64,000 nucleotides of DNA from Przewalskia tangutica (lineage: Eukaryota > Streptophyta > Magnoliopsida > Solanales > Solanaceae). Within the stretch, counting starts at the first letter, position 1, and every line of letters starts with the position of its first letter. Location of the stretch: assembly GCA_029844215.1 (NCBI GenBank), contig CM056732.1, forward strand, positions 16,952,001-17,016,000. Direction: 5' to 3'. Shown here in pieces: positions 33,040-45,894 of this stretch. The notes beneath the pieces are model-generated. The model did no database searches. It was not told the origin of the DNA and was given only the letters and a program-made list of their open reading frames with translations. Made by a program: the position numbers and the translations under genes.

Positions 33040-33250
33040 TGAAGTTTTAAGACCATGAACCTTGAATTCTTAAAAGGTTAAGAGACTTGATATTCTAAGT
33101 TAAGAAACTTGATTTCTTAAAGTTAAGAGACTTGATATTCTAAGTTAAAGAGACTTAATATTCTAAGTTAAGAAACTTGATTTCTAAAGTTAAGAGACTT
33201 GAAGTATTTTGAAAGTTATGTAACTTGATTTGAAAGTATAAGTCTCTTGG
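33040..33250 (+). repeat. Minisatellite in LTR-a
   Basis: Units around AAGTTAAGAGACTTGATATT alternate with AAGTTAAGAAACTTGATTTC, about five to six copies. Its counterpart in LTR-b (38420-38660) has one or two more units. Confidence 0.75.
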
Positions 33251-33839
33251 TTATAAAAAAAAAATGAATTAGTCTAAGGCATAAAGTTAGTATAACGACT
33301 TTATGGGAAGTTGGTTATAACAACTTTATGGAAGGTTAGATGAATGGTTCTCTCTAGTAATGTAAACAAAGAAATGACTTGAAATAAAGAAGGGCAATTT
33401 GATTTAAAGGTATCAATTGCTTAAAGTTTTAAAGTAAGGGTCGCTTGATTTAGAAGCCTAGAAATGTATTTCTAAAAATGTAGTGACTTGTTTGAAATGT
33501 AGACATGTCTTGATACTACGGGTGTTAGTATCTTGGAGTTTTATATAAAAATGAGTCTTTTGAAAAGAATGGAAGTACGTAGTACTTAGGGTTAAATTCC
33601 CGGATTTTTATGTGAAACGAAAAGTGCCGTGAGTTTATAAAATGAAATTCATTTTTGTATGATAATGAAAGTCTAAAAGATTTTATGAACTTGCATATGC
33701 TTGCTTGTGATAGCCTTGAGTGTAAGTATTATATGTTTACGCTGCCGTGACTCTCAGTTGGAGGGCCGGTTGTCTTGTTGTGAATTTACTTGGATGTACC
33801 GAAGCGGTGCAGGCTTCCACTGTATGCTTCCATTGTGAT

Positions 33840-34060
33840 TGATCCTTGGACATGCTTATACGATGGGATTCAGGGCACGCGACGGACGCGGGTTAGATTC
33901 TCGGATTGTTTTTATTACTCCTCGACATGCTTATACGATGTGGGATTCCGGCACGCGACCGGGGCGGGTTAGATTCCCGGATTGTTTTTATTTCTCCATG
34001 GACATGCTTATACGATGTGGGATTCCGGGGCATGCGACCATGTTGGATATTGTTATTCCA
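33840..34060 (+). repeat. Tandem repeat of about 80 bp in LTR-a
   Basis: Three units built around GGACATGCTTATACGATGTG and GGATTGTTTTTATT; counterpart 39272-39500 in LTR-b. Small indels between copies are concentrated at GC-rich junctions. Confidence 0.75.
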
Positions 34061-34084
34061 TGGACAGCCCTCCATGAGGTTTAG

Positions 34085-34400
34085 TGACGCATGATGGTCT
34101 GGTAGTTGGCATTCGTACTTGCGCCGATCAGTGGCTGACGTAGGATGGTCTGGTAGTTGGCTTTCGTACTTTCCCCCGTCAGTTCTATGGCACAATTTGG
34201 TACGGTAGACTCTGGTAGATAGTTTTCGTACTTGCCCCGGTCATATCTCGTCACGACAGGCTGGATCTGGTAGTTGTCTTTCGTACTTGCCCCGGTCAGT
34301 TATTGACGCAGGCTGGATCTGGTAGTTGGCTTTCGTACTTGCCCCGGTTAGTTTTATGATGCAGGTTGGATCTGGTGGTTCGCTTTCCTACTTGGCCCGT
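34085..34400 (+). repeat. Tandem repeat of about 58 bp in LTR-a
   Basis: Five to six units with core TCTGGTAGTTGGCTTTCGTA then TTGCCCCGGTCAG; counterpart 39525-39790 in LTR-b. Confidence 0.75.
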
Positions 34401-35104
34401 ATAGTTTTTATGACACATGTGGGACTTGGTGTTCATGTATACTTATTGGTGTTATATTAAATCATGGACTGCCGGCAGTGAGGAAGGAATTCCATGGGCA
34501 TGATTGATATTATGGGTGTGAGACCCATGGTTATATGTGAGTATTGACTTGAGGGCATGCATCCCTGGCTTGACATGACTGCTTATATATTGTGTATTGT
34601 AGTTTGGTTATCATACATGTCTCCTATTTTATATAGACTGTTATGATTTCATTCTGATTTTCGCCACATACTTGACCGACCTCGGGCCGCGTCACGCCGC
34701 AGGTTGAGGTACATAGCTTGTTGATCCTCATTCTTAGGATCATTGTTCAGCTGGTTGGAAAGCTCCATTATTTCGGAGGCTTTGTATTTTGGTACAGTTT
34801 CCCTGAGGTTGTAGGTTTATGTGCATTCAGGGGTATGGCGGGGCCCTGTCCCGTCACAGTTGTTATGTCAAAAATTCTTAGAGGTCTGTAGTCATATCTT
34901 GTGGGTCGCTTTGTAAAAAAAAAATAGGTAACTGCTTTTGGTTTTACGTAGTTATATGTATCTAGGAAGGTAGCCTTATCGGCTAACCTGTTATTTATTT
35001 CTTGCTAAGTTTATGTATGTTCCGCTGATTATCTCTGATGTATATCTGTAAGGGTGCCCAGGTAGAGAACCAGTCGCGGGCCCGGGGTTGGGTCGTGACA
35101 AAAG

Positions 35105-35116
35105 TGGTATCAGAAC
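35105..35116 (+). other. Primer-binding site, initiator tRNA-Met type
   Basis: TGGTATCAGAAC, four bases after LTR-a. TGGTATCAGAGC is the usual site; one base differs. A second copy with TGGTATCAGAGT is at 40522-40533. Confidence 0.85.
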
Positions 35117-36199
35117 AGTTAGTCATCGGAAAGTATCTACAGACCGTGTCTAGTAGAGTCTTGGTTATCGGTGTGTTGTGCACCACATCTATAACCAGGA
35201 GGCTGCAGGACATTTAAGATTGGTTTCCCTTGTTCTCATTCTGAGATCGCGCGACAGAGTTGTGTTGTTAGGGTCGTCTCTCCCTAACGAGTTATGTTGA
35301 TTGCAGCTATGAGAAAGGAAGCAGTGGCCCAGGAGGGATTATGTGGATTGCGTATCCAGGTTGGTATTTATTGTTGTATAGTTGGTATAATGACATATAG
35401 CTATACAGACTTATGTATGAGGGTCAGACGCGTGTTGCCTAGAATGATTTTAGATTACCAGGAATTGGTAAGGACTAAATAGATACCAGGAAGGTATGAA
35501 ACAGGTAATGAATTCTCGCCAAGGTCTTATGTTTTATTTTGAGATAATTGGGAAATGATGAGCTGTCTGATAGGGTAGTGAACCCTTAAGAAGTCATGTT
35601 AAGGAACTTAATGGAATGCCATGTTAATAGATTAAGCTACGTGGTAGGCTTAAGAGAATTGTACGGATAAGATCCGTATGTAGTAAGTAATGGTTGTTGT
35701 GATCAAGACAACATGGTTATGGTATTATTAGAAGTTATTGTACCCGTTTACGGGAGGACTGATAAGGTAGGCTTGGATCATGGAAATTGCGAGCCTAAGA
35801 ATATTGATAACCGCCGAGACCTTAGGTATATAAGGCATTCTCGGGCAATAGGATTTTATTCAGACTAAGGGTAATAGTTAAGTGCGACGGTGGGTCGGGT
35901 TGAGTACCTATTACGGGTCACCCCATAGCCTGAAATGGAGTGGGATCAGTTGGTAGTAGTTCCGCTACGTGACATGGTCACGAGGTTGCAAGGCCCAAGT
36001 CTAGTTAATTGTTTTACGGGTTCGTGGATGCGTTCCGCCAGAACCGGGTCGTGAGAGCTGGAAATGGCCTTATATTGTTTAATAGAGTGACTCCAAAGAT
36101 TGGAGGCCAGAATCGGTATGAAGGTTATGTAAGTATTCTAGTATAAGTTGGAGGTACGGAAAGAATACAACCAGTAAGAAAGTGTAGAATCGTCGATTG

Positions 36200-36355
36200 G
36201 TTGGTTCCACGTATGCGAGGTTCAGATAATTGGCCCAGACTTGATTCAGCGGGCTGTGGATAAGGCGAAGCTTTTCCAGGGAAGATTATTAGTAAGCTCA
36301 GAGTCAGCAGAAACTTTATGTAGATGAACGACGTCGACACTTGGAGTTCAGGTTG
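36200..36355 (+). pseudogene. Integrase C-terminal remnant
   Basis: Matches 58180-58320 of the full-length Tekay element by eye: AATTGGCCCAGACTTGATTC, GGCTGTGGATAAGGCGAAGC and GTCGACACTTGGAGTTCAGG line up in order with the region before the GPF motif of integrase. Substitutions and indels break the frame. It indicates the non-autonomous element derives from a Tekay/Del parent by deletion of most of pol. Confidence 0.7.
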
Positions 36356-36483
36356 ACGTTTTAGTATGAGTATTGTTATGTGGCCGTGGGTAGCATATTT
36401 TGTATGAAGAGTGTAGTAAAAGGAGACTGTGTCGCTATCTAAATAGATTGGACTCCGAAAAAACATTCAGGGACGAATGTTTC

Positions 36484-36497
36484 TAAGGGGGGAAGAA
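36484..36497 (+). other. Polypurine tract of compound Tekay-like element
   Basis: TAAGGGGGGAAGAA directly before LTR-b (36498). The full-length relative has the same arrangement at 58899-58912. Confidence 0.8.
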
Positions 36498-39400
36498 TGT
36501 TACACCCCGTAATTCCAGGACATGAATAAGAGGATGTACGCGAGAAGATACGACTTTAAGTTTGAAACGAAAGAAAGAATTATTTTCCAAAGGGAAAAGT
36601 CTTCCAAACCTCGGGAAAGATTAATGTTTGTAAATTGAGACTCGTAAAATTTATCGGAATTATGGAAATATCGGGAAACGAAGTATATGGACGAATGGGA
36701 GGGCGACACGTGTCACCCCCTACTTAGGCATAGACCAAAATGGACATGGAATTGGTCAAGTATTGAACAAGCCAAGGCTTGACATATTTGACTTAGTCAA
36801 CTAGACCACTTGACATTAGATCTTTTAACCCCAATGAATCTAGACCACACAAGTGTTATAATCTTGACCATTGGAAGTAGTATATCATCACACTAGTAGC
36901 AAGAAAAGTCCTACACTTAGAGAAATTTTTGCAAAACTTTAGGTGTTCATAGTGTTACTCTCGACTTTATGCCTAAATGGAAGACAAAAAATTTCATTTG
37001 TGGTTCATTATTCACAAGACTTTAACCCAAGGTTCCTAGGGGTATTGTAAGGATATCTCAATAGAAAGATCCCGGAAAAACGACGTTTTTACGTTAGTCG
37101 CAAGGCGAAAACCTAAGGTGTTCTTCAACTTTGAAGATGGAACTTGAAGAGGAGTTCTTCATGAGCTTCTAAGGAGTGCTTGGAGCGGATTGGAAGATAA
37201 GAAGAGGAGCTAAAAGTTGCTAAGGACCGACTTTTACGCTTGGACATTATTAGGGCTTATTGAGGTAAAATCTTCATATTCTTAATGTAATTGAATATTA
37301 CATGTTATAGTAGTTAAGAAATGGCATGTGGTATATAGAAGTTTGAAAAGATTTGGATCATGTCGACATGTTAAAACCGAAAATGGACAAGTTAGCCATT
37401 AATGTTGTAATCAATTTGGTCGATAGTTACAATCGTCGCATGTTAAGGAATACAGGATTTGTAGTTGTTGTAATTGTTATTATGTATATAACATGTTGGA
37501 ATAACAACTTGGATTGAAAAAGGAATTGAAAGGAAATTGATAATTGTTGTGACAATGGTAGCCGAATATGGCTTGGAATTATTGGACAGTTTTATATTGA
37601 TTGTGGGGCATAATTTTACACGTCCTATTAGGCGTGTAATCCCCTTTGTATTGCTGAATTGTTGGGCCTTATATGTGGCGTTTGGTTATTGATTTTCGGG
37701 CCTTAAAAAAGGTGGAAAAGTACGTAGAAACAAAGGAAGTGCTGCCCGATTTTCCGTATAATAAGAGACCTTACACTTAGTATGATTCTACGTTAAAAAG
37801 TGAGGAGTTGATATACATGTTATGATTAATATAGGTTGAAGTACTACGAGTAGTGTATTCTACTTAAAGGATGGAATAACTATCAAGGTTGAAGTACTTT
37901 GGAGCATTTTGCTACTTGTCGATAATCGTCGCGAGGTATGTGAACCACTTCCTCCTTTTGGCGTGATTCTATGTATGAAATATACATGTGGTGTTATTTC
38001 ATGATTCCTTCTACTCTTAGAAGTTAAGAGGTAGGTATGTTGATTTACTCAATGTAAATGTTATGTCTAAGTTATCCTAAGTTCTTACCAAGTCTTATGG
38101 AGGATGTTGGTAAGAGTCATTAGGAAGTATTTGTAGTCGAGTTGACTTTGCTAATTTACTGCACGAATGAGAATAAGTATCGAACAAGACATTGCAGCGT
38201 TAATAAAAGAAAATGTATCGACAATCAATTATATTAAAATGAGTAGAATTCTCCATCTGCATAGAAACTAAGATAAGACAAAATTGTATTACATTTTCTA
38301 GATCATGGCTGCTTTAATAAGATCGTTATAAACGAGTATAACCTATTCACAACGCATAAAAGTATATGTTACTTAATTTAAAGAGTTTACGTTATGAAGT
38401 TTTAAGACCATGAACCTTGAATTCTTAAAAGGTTAAGAGACTTGATATTCTAAGTTAAGAAACTTGATTTCTTAAAGTTAAGAGACTTGATATTCTAAGT
38501 TAAGAAACTTGATTTCTTAAAGTTAAGAGACTTTATATTCTAAGTTAAAGATACTTGATATTCTAAGTTAAGAAACTTGATATTCTAAGTTAAGAAACTT
38601 GATTTCTAAAGTTAAGAGACTTGAAGTATTTAGAAAGTTATGTAACTTGATTTGAAAGTATAAGTCTCTTGGTTATAAAAAAAAGAATGAATTAGTCTAA
38701 AGCATAAAGTTAGTATAACGGCTTTATGGGAAGTTGGTTATAACAACTTTATGGAAGGTTAGAGGAATGGTTCTCTCTAGTAATGTAAACAAAGAAATGA
38801 CTTGAAATAAAGAAGGGCAATTTGATTTAAAGGTATCAATTGCTTAATGTTTTAAAGTAAGGGTCGCTTGATTTAGAAGCCTAGAAATGTATTTCTAAAA
38901 ATGTAGTGACTTGTTTGAAATGTTGACATGCCTTGCTACTACGGGCGTTAGTATCTTGGGGTTTTATATAAAAAATAGTCTTTTGAAAAGAATGGAACTA
39001 CGTAGTACTTAGGGTTAAATTCCCGGATTTTTATGTGAAACGAAAAGTGTCGTGAGTTTATAAAATGAAATTCATTTTTGTATGATAATGAAAGTCTAAA
39101 AGATTTTATGAACTTGTCTATGCTTTCTTGTGATAGCCTTGAGTGCAAGTATTATATGTTTACGCTGTCGTGACTCTCATTTGGAGGGCCGACTGTCTTG
39201 TTGTGAATTTACTTGGACGTACCGACAGTGACGGAGGCTTCCACGGGTATGCTTCCATTGTGATTGATCCTTGGACATGCTTATACGATGTGGGATTCTG
39301 GGGCATGCGACCAGGATGCGGGTTAGATTCCCGGATTGTTTTTATTACTCCTTGGACATGCTTATACGATGTGGGATTCCGGGGCATGCGACCAGGAGGC

Positions 39401-40517
39401 GGGTTAAATTCTCGGATTGTTTTTATTTCTCCATGGACATGCTTATACGATGTGGGATTCCGGGGCATGCGACCATGTTGGATATTGTTATTCCATGGAC
39501 TAGCCCTCCATGAGGTTTAGTGACGCAGGATGGTCTGGTAGTTGGCTTTCGTACTTGCCCCCGTCAGTTCTATGGCACAGTTTGGTACGGTAGAATCTGG
39601 TAGATAGTTTTCGCACTTGCCCCGGTTATATCTCGTGACGACAAGCTGGATCTGGTAGTTGACTTTCGTGCTTGCCCCGGTCAGTTGTTGACGCAGGTTG
39701 GATCTGGTAGTTGGCTTTCGTACTTACCCTGGTTAGTTTTATGATGCAGGCTGGATCTGGTGGTTCGCTTTCCTGCTTGGCCCGTACAGTTTTTATGACA
39801 CAGGTGGGACTTGATGTTTATGTATAATTATTGGTGTTATATTATATCATGGACTGCCGACAGTGAGGAATGAATTCCACGGGCATGATTGATATTATGG
39901 GCGTGAGACCCATGGTTATATATGAGTAATGACTTGAGGGCATGCGTCCCTGGCTTGACATGACTGCTTATATATTGTATACTGTAGTTTGGTTATCATA
40001 CATGTCTTCTATTTTATATAGACTGTTATGATTTCATTACGTTATTTTCAGTTTCACATGCTTGGTACATATTTCGTACTGACCTCCTTCGCGGGGCTGC
40101 GTTCATGCCGCAAGTTGAGGTACATAGCTTGCTGATCCTCATTCTTAGGATCATTGTTCAGCTGGTTGGAAAGCTCCATTATTTCGGAGGCTTTGTATTT
40201 TGGTACAGTTTTCCTGAGGTTGTAGGTTTATGTACATTATGGGGTATGGCGGGGCCCTGTCCCGTCACAGTTGTTATGTCAAAAATTCTTAGAGGTTTGT
40301 AGTCATATCTTGTGGGTCGCTTTGTAAAAAAAATAAAAAAATAGGTAACTGCTTTTGGTTTTACGTAGTTATATGTATCCAGGAAGGTAGCCTTATCGGC
40401 TAACCTGTTATTTATTTCTTGCTAAGTTTATATATGTTCCGCTGATTATCTCTGATGTATATCTGTAAGGGTGCCCAGGTAGGGCACCAGTCGCGGGCCC
40501 GGGGTCGGGTCGTGACA
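36498..40517 (+). repeat. LTR-b (central) of compound Tekay-like element
   Basis: TGTTACACCCCGTAATTCC to GGGTCGTGACA, 4020 bp, followed by a primer site at 40522. It serves as 3' LTR for internal 1 and 5' LTR for internal 2. It is slightly longer than LTR-a, in part because a minisatellite has more units. Confidence 0.9.
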
Positions 40518-41490
40518 AAAGTGGTATCAGAGTGGTTAGTCCTCGGAAAGTATCTACAGACCGTGTCTAGTAGAGTCTTGGTTATCGGTGTGTTGTGCAC
40601 CACATCTATAACCAGGAGGCTGCATGACATTTAGGATTGGTTTCCATTCTTCTCATTCTGAGATCGCGCGACAGAGTTGTGTTGTTAGGGTCGTCTCTCC
40701 CTAACGAGTTATGTTGATTGCTGCTATGAGAAATGAAGCAGTGACCCAGGAGGGATTATGTGGATAGCGTATCCAAGTTGGTATTTATTGTTGTATAGTT
40801 GGTATAATGACATATAGCTATACAGACTTATGTATGAGGGTCAGACGCGTGTTGCCTAGAATGATTTTAGATTACCAGGAATTGGTAAGGACTAAATAGA
40901 TACCGGGAAGGTATGAAATAGTTAATGAATTCTCGCCAAGGTCTTATGTTTTATTTTGAGATAATTGGGAAATGATGAGCTGTCTGATAGGGTAGTGAAC
41001 CCTTAAGAAGTCATGTTAAGGAACTTAATGGAATGCCATGTTAATAGATTAAGCTACATGGTAGGCTTAAGAGAATTGTACGGATAAGATCCGTATGGAG
41101 TAAGTAATGGTTATTGTGATCAAGACAACATGGTTATGGTATTATGAGAAGTTATTGTACCCGTTTACGGGAGGACTGATAAGGTAGGCTTGGATCATGG
41201 AAATTGCGAGCCTAAGAATATTGATAACCGCCGAGACCTTAGGTATATAAGGCCTTCTCAGGCAATAGGATTTTATTCAGACTAAGGGTGAGAGTTAAGT
41301 GCGACGGTGGGTCGGGTTGAGTATCTATTACGGTTCACCCCATAGCCTGAAATGGAGTGGGATCAGTTGGTAGTAGTTCCGCTACGTGACAGGGTCACGA
41401 GGGTGCAAGACCCAAGTCTAGTTAATTATTTTACGGGTTCGTGGACGCGTTCCTCCAGAACCGGGTCGTGAGAGCCGGAAATGGCGTTAT
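40518..41490 (+). mobile_element. Internal region 2 of compound Tekay-like element (3' truncated)
   Basis: Collinear with 35101-36073 but stops at ATGGCGTTAT, where internal 1 continues for another 420 bp. The integrase remnant and purine tract are thus missing. Confidence 0.8.
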
Positions 41491-42217
41491 ACTTGGCCCG
41501 TACAGTTTTTATGACACAGGTGGGACTTGGTGTTCATTTATACTTATTGGTGTTATATTATATCATGGACTGTCGGCAGTGAGGAAGGGATTCCACGGGC
41601 ATGATTGATATTATGGGCGTGAGACCCATGGTTATATGTGAGTAATGACTTGAGGGCATGTGTCCCTGGCTTGACATGACTGCTTATATATTGTGTATTG
41701 TTGTTTGGTTATCATACATGTCTCCTGTTTTATATAGACTGTTATGATTTCATTCTGATTTTCGCCACATACTTGGTACATATTTCATCGACCTCCTTCG
41801 GGGCTGCGTTCATGTTGCAGGTTGAGGTACATAGCTTGCTGATCCTCATTCTTAGGATCACTGTTCAGCCGGTTGGAAAGCTCCATTATTTCGGAGGCTT
41901 TGTATTTTGGTACAGTTTCCCTGAGGTTGTAGGTTTATGTACATTCAGGGGTATGGCGGGATCCTGTCCCGTCACAGTTGTTATGTCAAAAATTCTTAGA
42001 GGTCTGTAGTCATATCTTGTGGGTCGCTTTGTAAAAAAAAAAAATGTAACTGCTTTTGGTTTTACGTAGTTATATGTATCCAGGAAGGTAGCCTTATCGG
42101 CTAACCTGTTATTTATTTTTGCTAAGTTTATGTATGTTCCGCTGATTATCTCTGATGTATACCTGTAAGGGTGCCAAGGTAGGGCACCAGTCGCGGGCCC
42201 ATGGTCGGGTCGTGATA
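41491..42217 (+). repeat. LTR-c, partial, of compound Tekay-like element
   Basis: Starts at ACTTGGCCCG, the position equivalent to about 34390 in LTR-a, and runs to the LTR end with GTGATA where the others have GTGACA (C to T). About 3.2 kb of LTR 5' sequence was deleted together with the internal 3' end. It is followed by the AATTG duplication. Confidence 0.85.
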
Positions 42218-42222
42218 AATTG
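42218..42222. repeat. Target-site duplication AATTG (right copy)
   Basis: Directly follows the last base of LTR-c and matches 31142-31146. Confidence 0.9.
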
Positions 42223-44311
42223 CCTCTAAGGGCCCTAATGAATATGTCTAAATGTTGCGCACAATGCAGTATGCACATACCTCGGCCTCATGGATCAACC
42301 CGTCTCAATTGCCTCTGTGAGCATACATCACATTGCCTATGTGGGCATCACATCACATCATTTTGGCCTCTTAGGGCTCTTTTGTGATAGTATGTACCAG
42401 CTGCAGGTGGTGTGCGTATATAACGTCTTTCCTTTTTTTCCATTTTCTATATATATACAGTAAATCATATATCTCCTTTGAGGTCTAGGGTATTATATGA
42501 ATGCAATGCAAATGAATATGCATGAATGACAATATTCCCTGAATTATTGACAACAATATCCTTGCTCTTTTGGCTAGCATTATGGAAATATCTGATTGGT
42601 GATAACAGATCCGAATTGCCTAATTAATTCTTATATGGGCCGTGAGTAATTTATATTTATAATAATCTTATCTAATCAGTTGTGAACTAGAAAATGTAAA
42701 ATAAATTGATTATATCTTAGTTTCTATGCAAATGACATTCTAAAATCTTGAAATACCTGTGTTTCTATTAGTGTGAACATCTTGAGGCCACAAAATTATT
42801 TTAACATAATTGTTTGTCGATACCTTTTTCACTTAGCGCTGCAATAGCTTATTTCAACATGTCTACTAAAACATACCCTGAATGACACAACACCATTTAC
42901 ACCTTTGGTTAACATTGGAAACACCAATGTCCTTTCCCGTATAGCCTCAATAAGGACTTAGAGTCTTACTTAGACATGTTTTTAGCATAGATCAGGAATA
43001 TGAATATCATTAACTACTAAGAGTAGAGTAAGTTATGGAGTAACATGACAGTTATGTTTTGTACACAAAATTATGCCAAAAGAAAGGAATGAAGTGCCTT
43101 CACATACCTTGTCGTCGAATTTATCTAAGTTTTCACGGATCATTGTAAGCTTTACGAAGGATTCTCTACATCCTATGAATGATTCTTATCACAATCGAGT
43201 CAATGTACTGAACTGAATCCATTGAGACATTATATCGAACATCTTATGCGCATAGAACCTATATTTCTTCTACGTCGAAACCTATGCATGTAGTGAAATA
43301 CCCAAATTATTAATCCTCTTTTTATCGAACCAAGTTCAAGCGAATGAGGAATCTATACATGCAATCTCCCAATTTTGTACCGACAATACCCAATAACCCC
43401 AACAATACCCAACCAACTTAGTGCTCTCGTTCATCACCTTAGAATCAATAATAATCAGGTTCTATAATTGTATAAACGTAAGAACAAGAATCGTTACCTC
43501 AGTTAGATGCAGCATCGAGAGTCGTCGGAAAATCTTTTACCAACACCAGTTTCCGATTAAACAGGGCCCGAAATCGACTTGGGCTTGAGCTTTTTTTTTC
43601 GAATTCGAGATTTCAGCTTGATTCCAGAACTCAATTTCGCTGGAATTGAGGTTCCAATTGCCATGAACCTTCTCCCCTTTCTAGTTATAATATGAAATTT
43701 ATAGAAAATCTGCCAATTTTGGTCGAGAGTTCAGAGACTACCAATTGGATTACTCCAGCTGATTAAATGGAACAATTTCTTCTTCAGAAAACAATGTCTA
43801 TAGAAGCTTAGGAGGTGGAGAATCTTGAAGAGATGGAGCAGTTAAAAGAAATGAAGAAAAAAATTGAAAAGATAAAGTCGATGACTTGTGAAGCTACTAG
43901 CCAAGGGTCCATTTAAAGCTTAATTAGTCCACAACATGCTTACAAAAATTACACGTGGAATTCCACTTGATATTGTTCCCGCTAATAATTAATCCCACAA
44001 TTAATTAATTATGCACACAAATAATTCCGGATCCCAACTCACTTAATTTCCGACGACTTATAAAATCTGCGTATACCCAATGTCATAATTCTTGTAATAT
44101 GACACTAGTCCATAACCCTTTTAGAGATATACAATTATTACTAATCTCCGCCGTCACACTTGTTAAATTCAAAAATTATTTTGGGATCACATCCTTTTAT
44201 ATACTAGTTCCTTATTAGTATACGCAAATATAACATATATTTCCCGGGGTTCGGGTCCACTTACCCACGTCTATGTGCTCAAATCATTATCCGGATTTAC
44301 GAGGTGTTACA
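42218..44311 (-). mobile_element. Solo LTR (Tekay/Del-like), 5' part on minus strand
   Basis: Continuation of 30749-31146 after the inserted element. On the minus strand it begins TGTAACACCTCGTAAATCCG at 44311. Contains clusters of TGGGCATCACATCAC-type short repeats near 42325. No open reading frame of note. Confidence 0.75.
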
Positions 44312-45171
44312 TATACCAAAAGAAATCCTAAAATTAAAAACTATCTTATAAAAGATAAAGTGAAGAACGCTAAAAACTCTGGAAGAAAATAAAGCATAAA
44401 GAAGGAAAATGCAAGAATGGAGGCATAGTAAGAATTAGAGGACAAAAGTTTTTACTTTGTAGTTTGCACTTTACATACAATGGTCTAAAGTGTATTTGTT
44501 ACTCCGTAAATAACAAAGAGAAAAGATAATCAAATTAAGAAAAATAATTAGACTTTTTTTTACTTTTTGATATTTTTATTTGAGAATTTACTATGAGTTA
44601 ACTTTTGGATATTTAACTTTTAAAAAAAGATTTATTAAAAAATTTTGGCTAAATTTGAAAATGTTCTCGGGGCTTACGCTCCAAGTGAACGTCAAGAATG
44701 TTGGGGCTTACGCCTAAGCGAACAAACAGAAGGTTGAGGCTTACGCCCGACAATACTTACGCTTGCTTTTGTCCTGGGGCTCGTTCCGAAAACGCTTTTT
44801 AAAACAGTGATACTACCATGCACTTTTTTCACTTTTTCCTCTACCTTTTTGTTAGAATGTATTCATTATAATAATAAACAAGAGGAGAAGAATTACTCTT
44901 TGCACCGTTTCCACCGCTTTGAATTTATGAGTGTGTTCGGTATGAACCAATTTTCTCATGTTTCATTGATCAAAAAATTAATTTTTTTTTTTTTAGGGAA
45001 AACAAGTCCATAAGTGGTGTTCCATATCAATTGACTCCTCCTAATCCTCGAACTCAACCCCACCTCTCACCGTTTAACCCCACTCAACCACCCCGGCCTC
45101 CCAACTACCCCACCCAACCATCACTCTCGAACACACCTCATATTCACCCCTACCCCCTCCCAACACCCACT
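44312..45171. other. Intergenic sequence between solo LTR and hAT element
   Basis: AT-rich first part; at about 44665-44780 three or four copies of a GGGGCTTACGC-type short repeat of unknown origin; then a strongly C-rich stretch 45030-45171 with few G on the plus strand. No gene supported. Confidence 0.4.
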
Positions 45172-45410
45172 AGGGATGTCAGTAGGGCGGGTAAATACGC
45201 ACCGCCCCGCACTCCGCCCAAATTGGGTATTGGGATGGTTTCAGTGGATGGGCGGGTATGAGTATCATAAGTGCTACCCACCATGGGTAGTGAGCGGGGA
45301 AGAATTTCATATAAGACCCGCCTCGCACCCGTCCCGCCCCGCTACCCGCACCGTACCCGCACCATCAATATCCGCCCGCCAATACCCGCACCGTCTATTA
45401 ATTTAATTAG
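45172..45410 (+). promoter_or_regulatory. hAT terminal and subterminal repeat region
   Basis: Many copies of GGCGGGT and its complement ACCCGC (also CCCGCC) on both strands within 240 bp. Subterminal motif clusters like this bind transposase in other hAT elements; the role here is inference. Confidence 0.55.
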
Positions 45411-45894
45411 GCTATTTACTAATATATTTGGCCATATTTAAAATATGACTTCACACTTGGGCCCTTTTTTTTATTAATTCAGGGGACAAACCAGCCCAAG
45501 CCCGCTCCAGTAAACTCAGCAAAAGGGAAAATCACCCAAAGTAAAAACTAAAAACCCTACATCTAATACACGGTATACACCACAGCCGCATAAAAAACTC
45601 TTTTTTTGAGATTTTTTTCAACTCACTCTGCAAGAAAGAGCAAAAACGCTAAGCCTGTAACTCAGCAAAAGGGCCTCAGACCGCAGAAGCCATTTTTTAT
45701 CGCAGATCGCATCCCGCAGTAGCAAAAAAATCAAAACCACTCAAAACTCGTTGCAATTTCAAGTCAATCGAAGTTAAGTCTTGCTCGGTTGAGTGTTGCT
45801 ATTTTTTATTGGTTTTTTATTTATGAATTGTGATAGGAAATTGAGTTCTTTCATGTCTCAGTTTGGATTTGTTGTGTGTATGTCAATAGGAAAC
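45411..45894. other. hAT 5' leader/intron, no ORF
   Basis: No coding sequence recognised. Contains a segment resembling an untranslated leader and a T-rich stretch before the insertion point of the retroelement. Its last five bases (45890-45894) are the left GAAAC duplication. Confidence 0.45.

Larger units (their letters stand above)
31147..35100 (+). repeat. LTR-a (5') of compound Tekay-like element
   Basis: TGTTACACCCCGTAATTCC to GGGTCGTGACA, 3954 bp. Contains the conserved TTACACGTCC..TAATCCCC and GTACGTAGAAACAAAGGAAG blocks shared with the other Tekay-like LTRs, and three kinds of internal tandem repeat. Confidence 0.9.
35101..36497 (+). mobile_element. Internal region 1 of compound Tekay-like element
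   Basis: A leader resembling that after the primer site of the element at 51164 is followed by non-coding or highly degraded sequence, a short integrase remnant and a purine tract (36484-36497) adjoining LTR-b. No intact gag or pol frame remains in 1.4 kb. Confidence 0.8.
31147..42217 (+). mobile_element. Compound Tekay/Del-like retroelement: LTR-internal-LTR-internal-partial LTR
   Basis: Order: LTR-a 31147-35100, internal 1 35101-36497, LTR-b 36498-40517, internal 2 40518-41490, partial LTR-c 41491-42217. The whole block is bounded by identical AATTG 5-mers, so it descends from one insertion event, or was rearranged without disturbing its outer ends. Both internal regions begin with an initiator tRNA-Met type primer site and are about 1-1.4 kb, containing no intact ORF. 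The element is therefore non-autonomous. The LTRs are about 4 kb and close in sequence by eye. Confidence 0.85.

Noticed and set aside
33790..34195. Frames of 60-100 residues on both strands with CLYDVGF-type repeats
   Set aside because: They follow the 80-bp LTR tandem repeat and are open in several frames only because the repeat length permits it.
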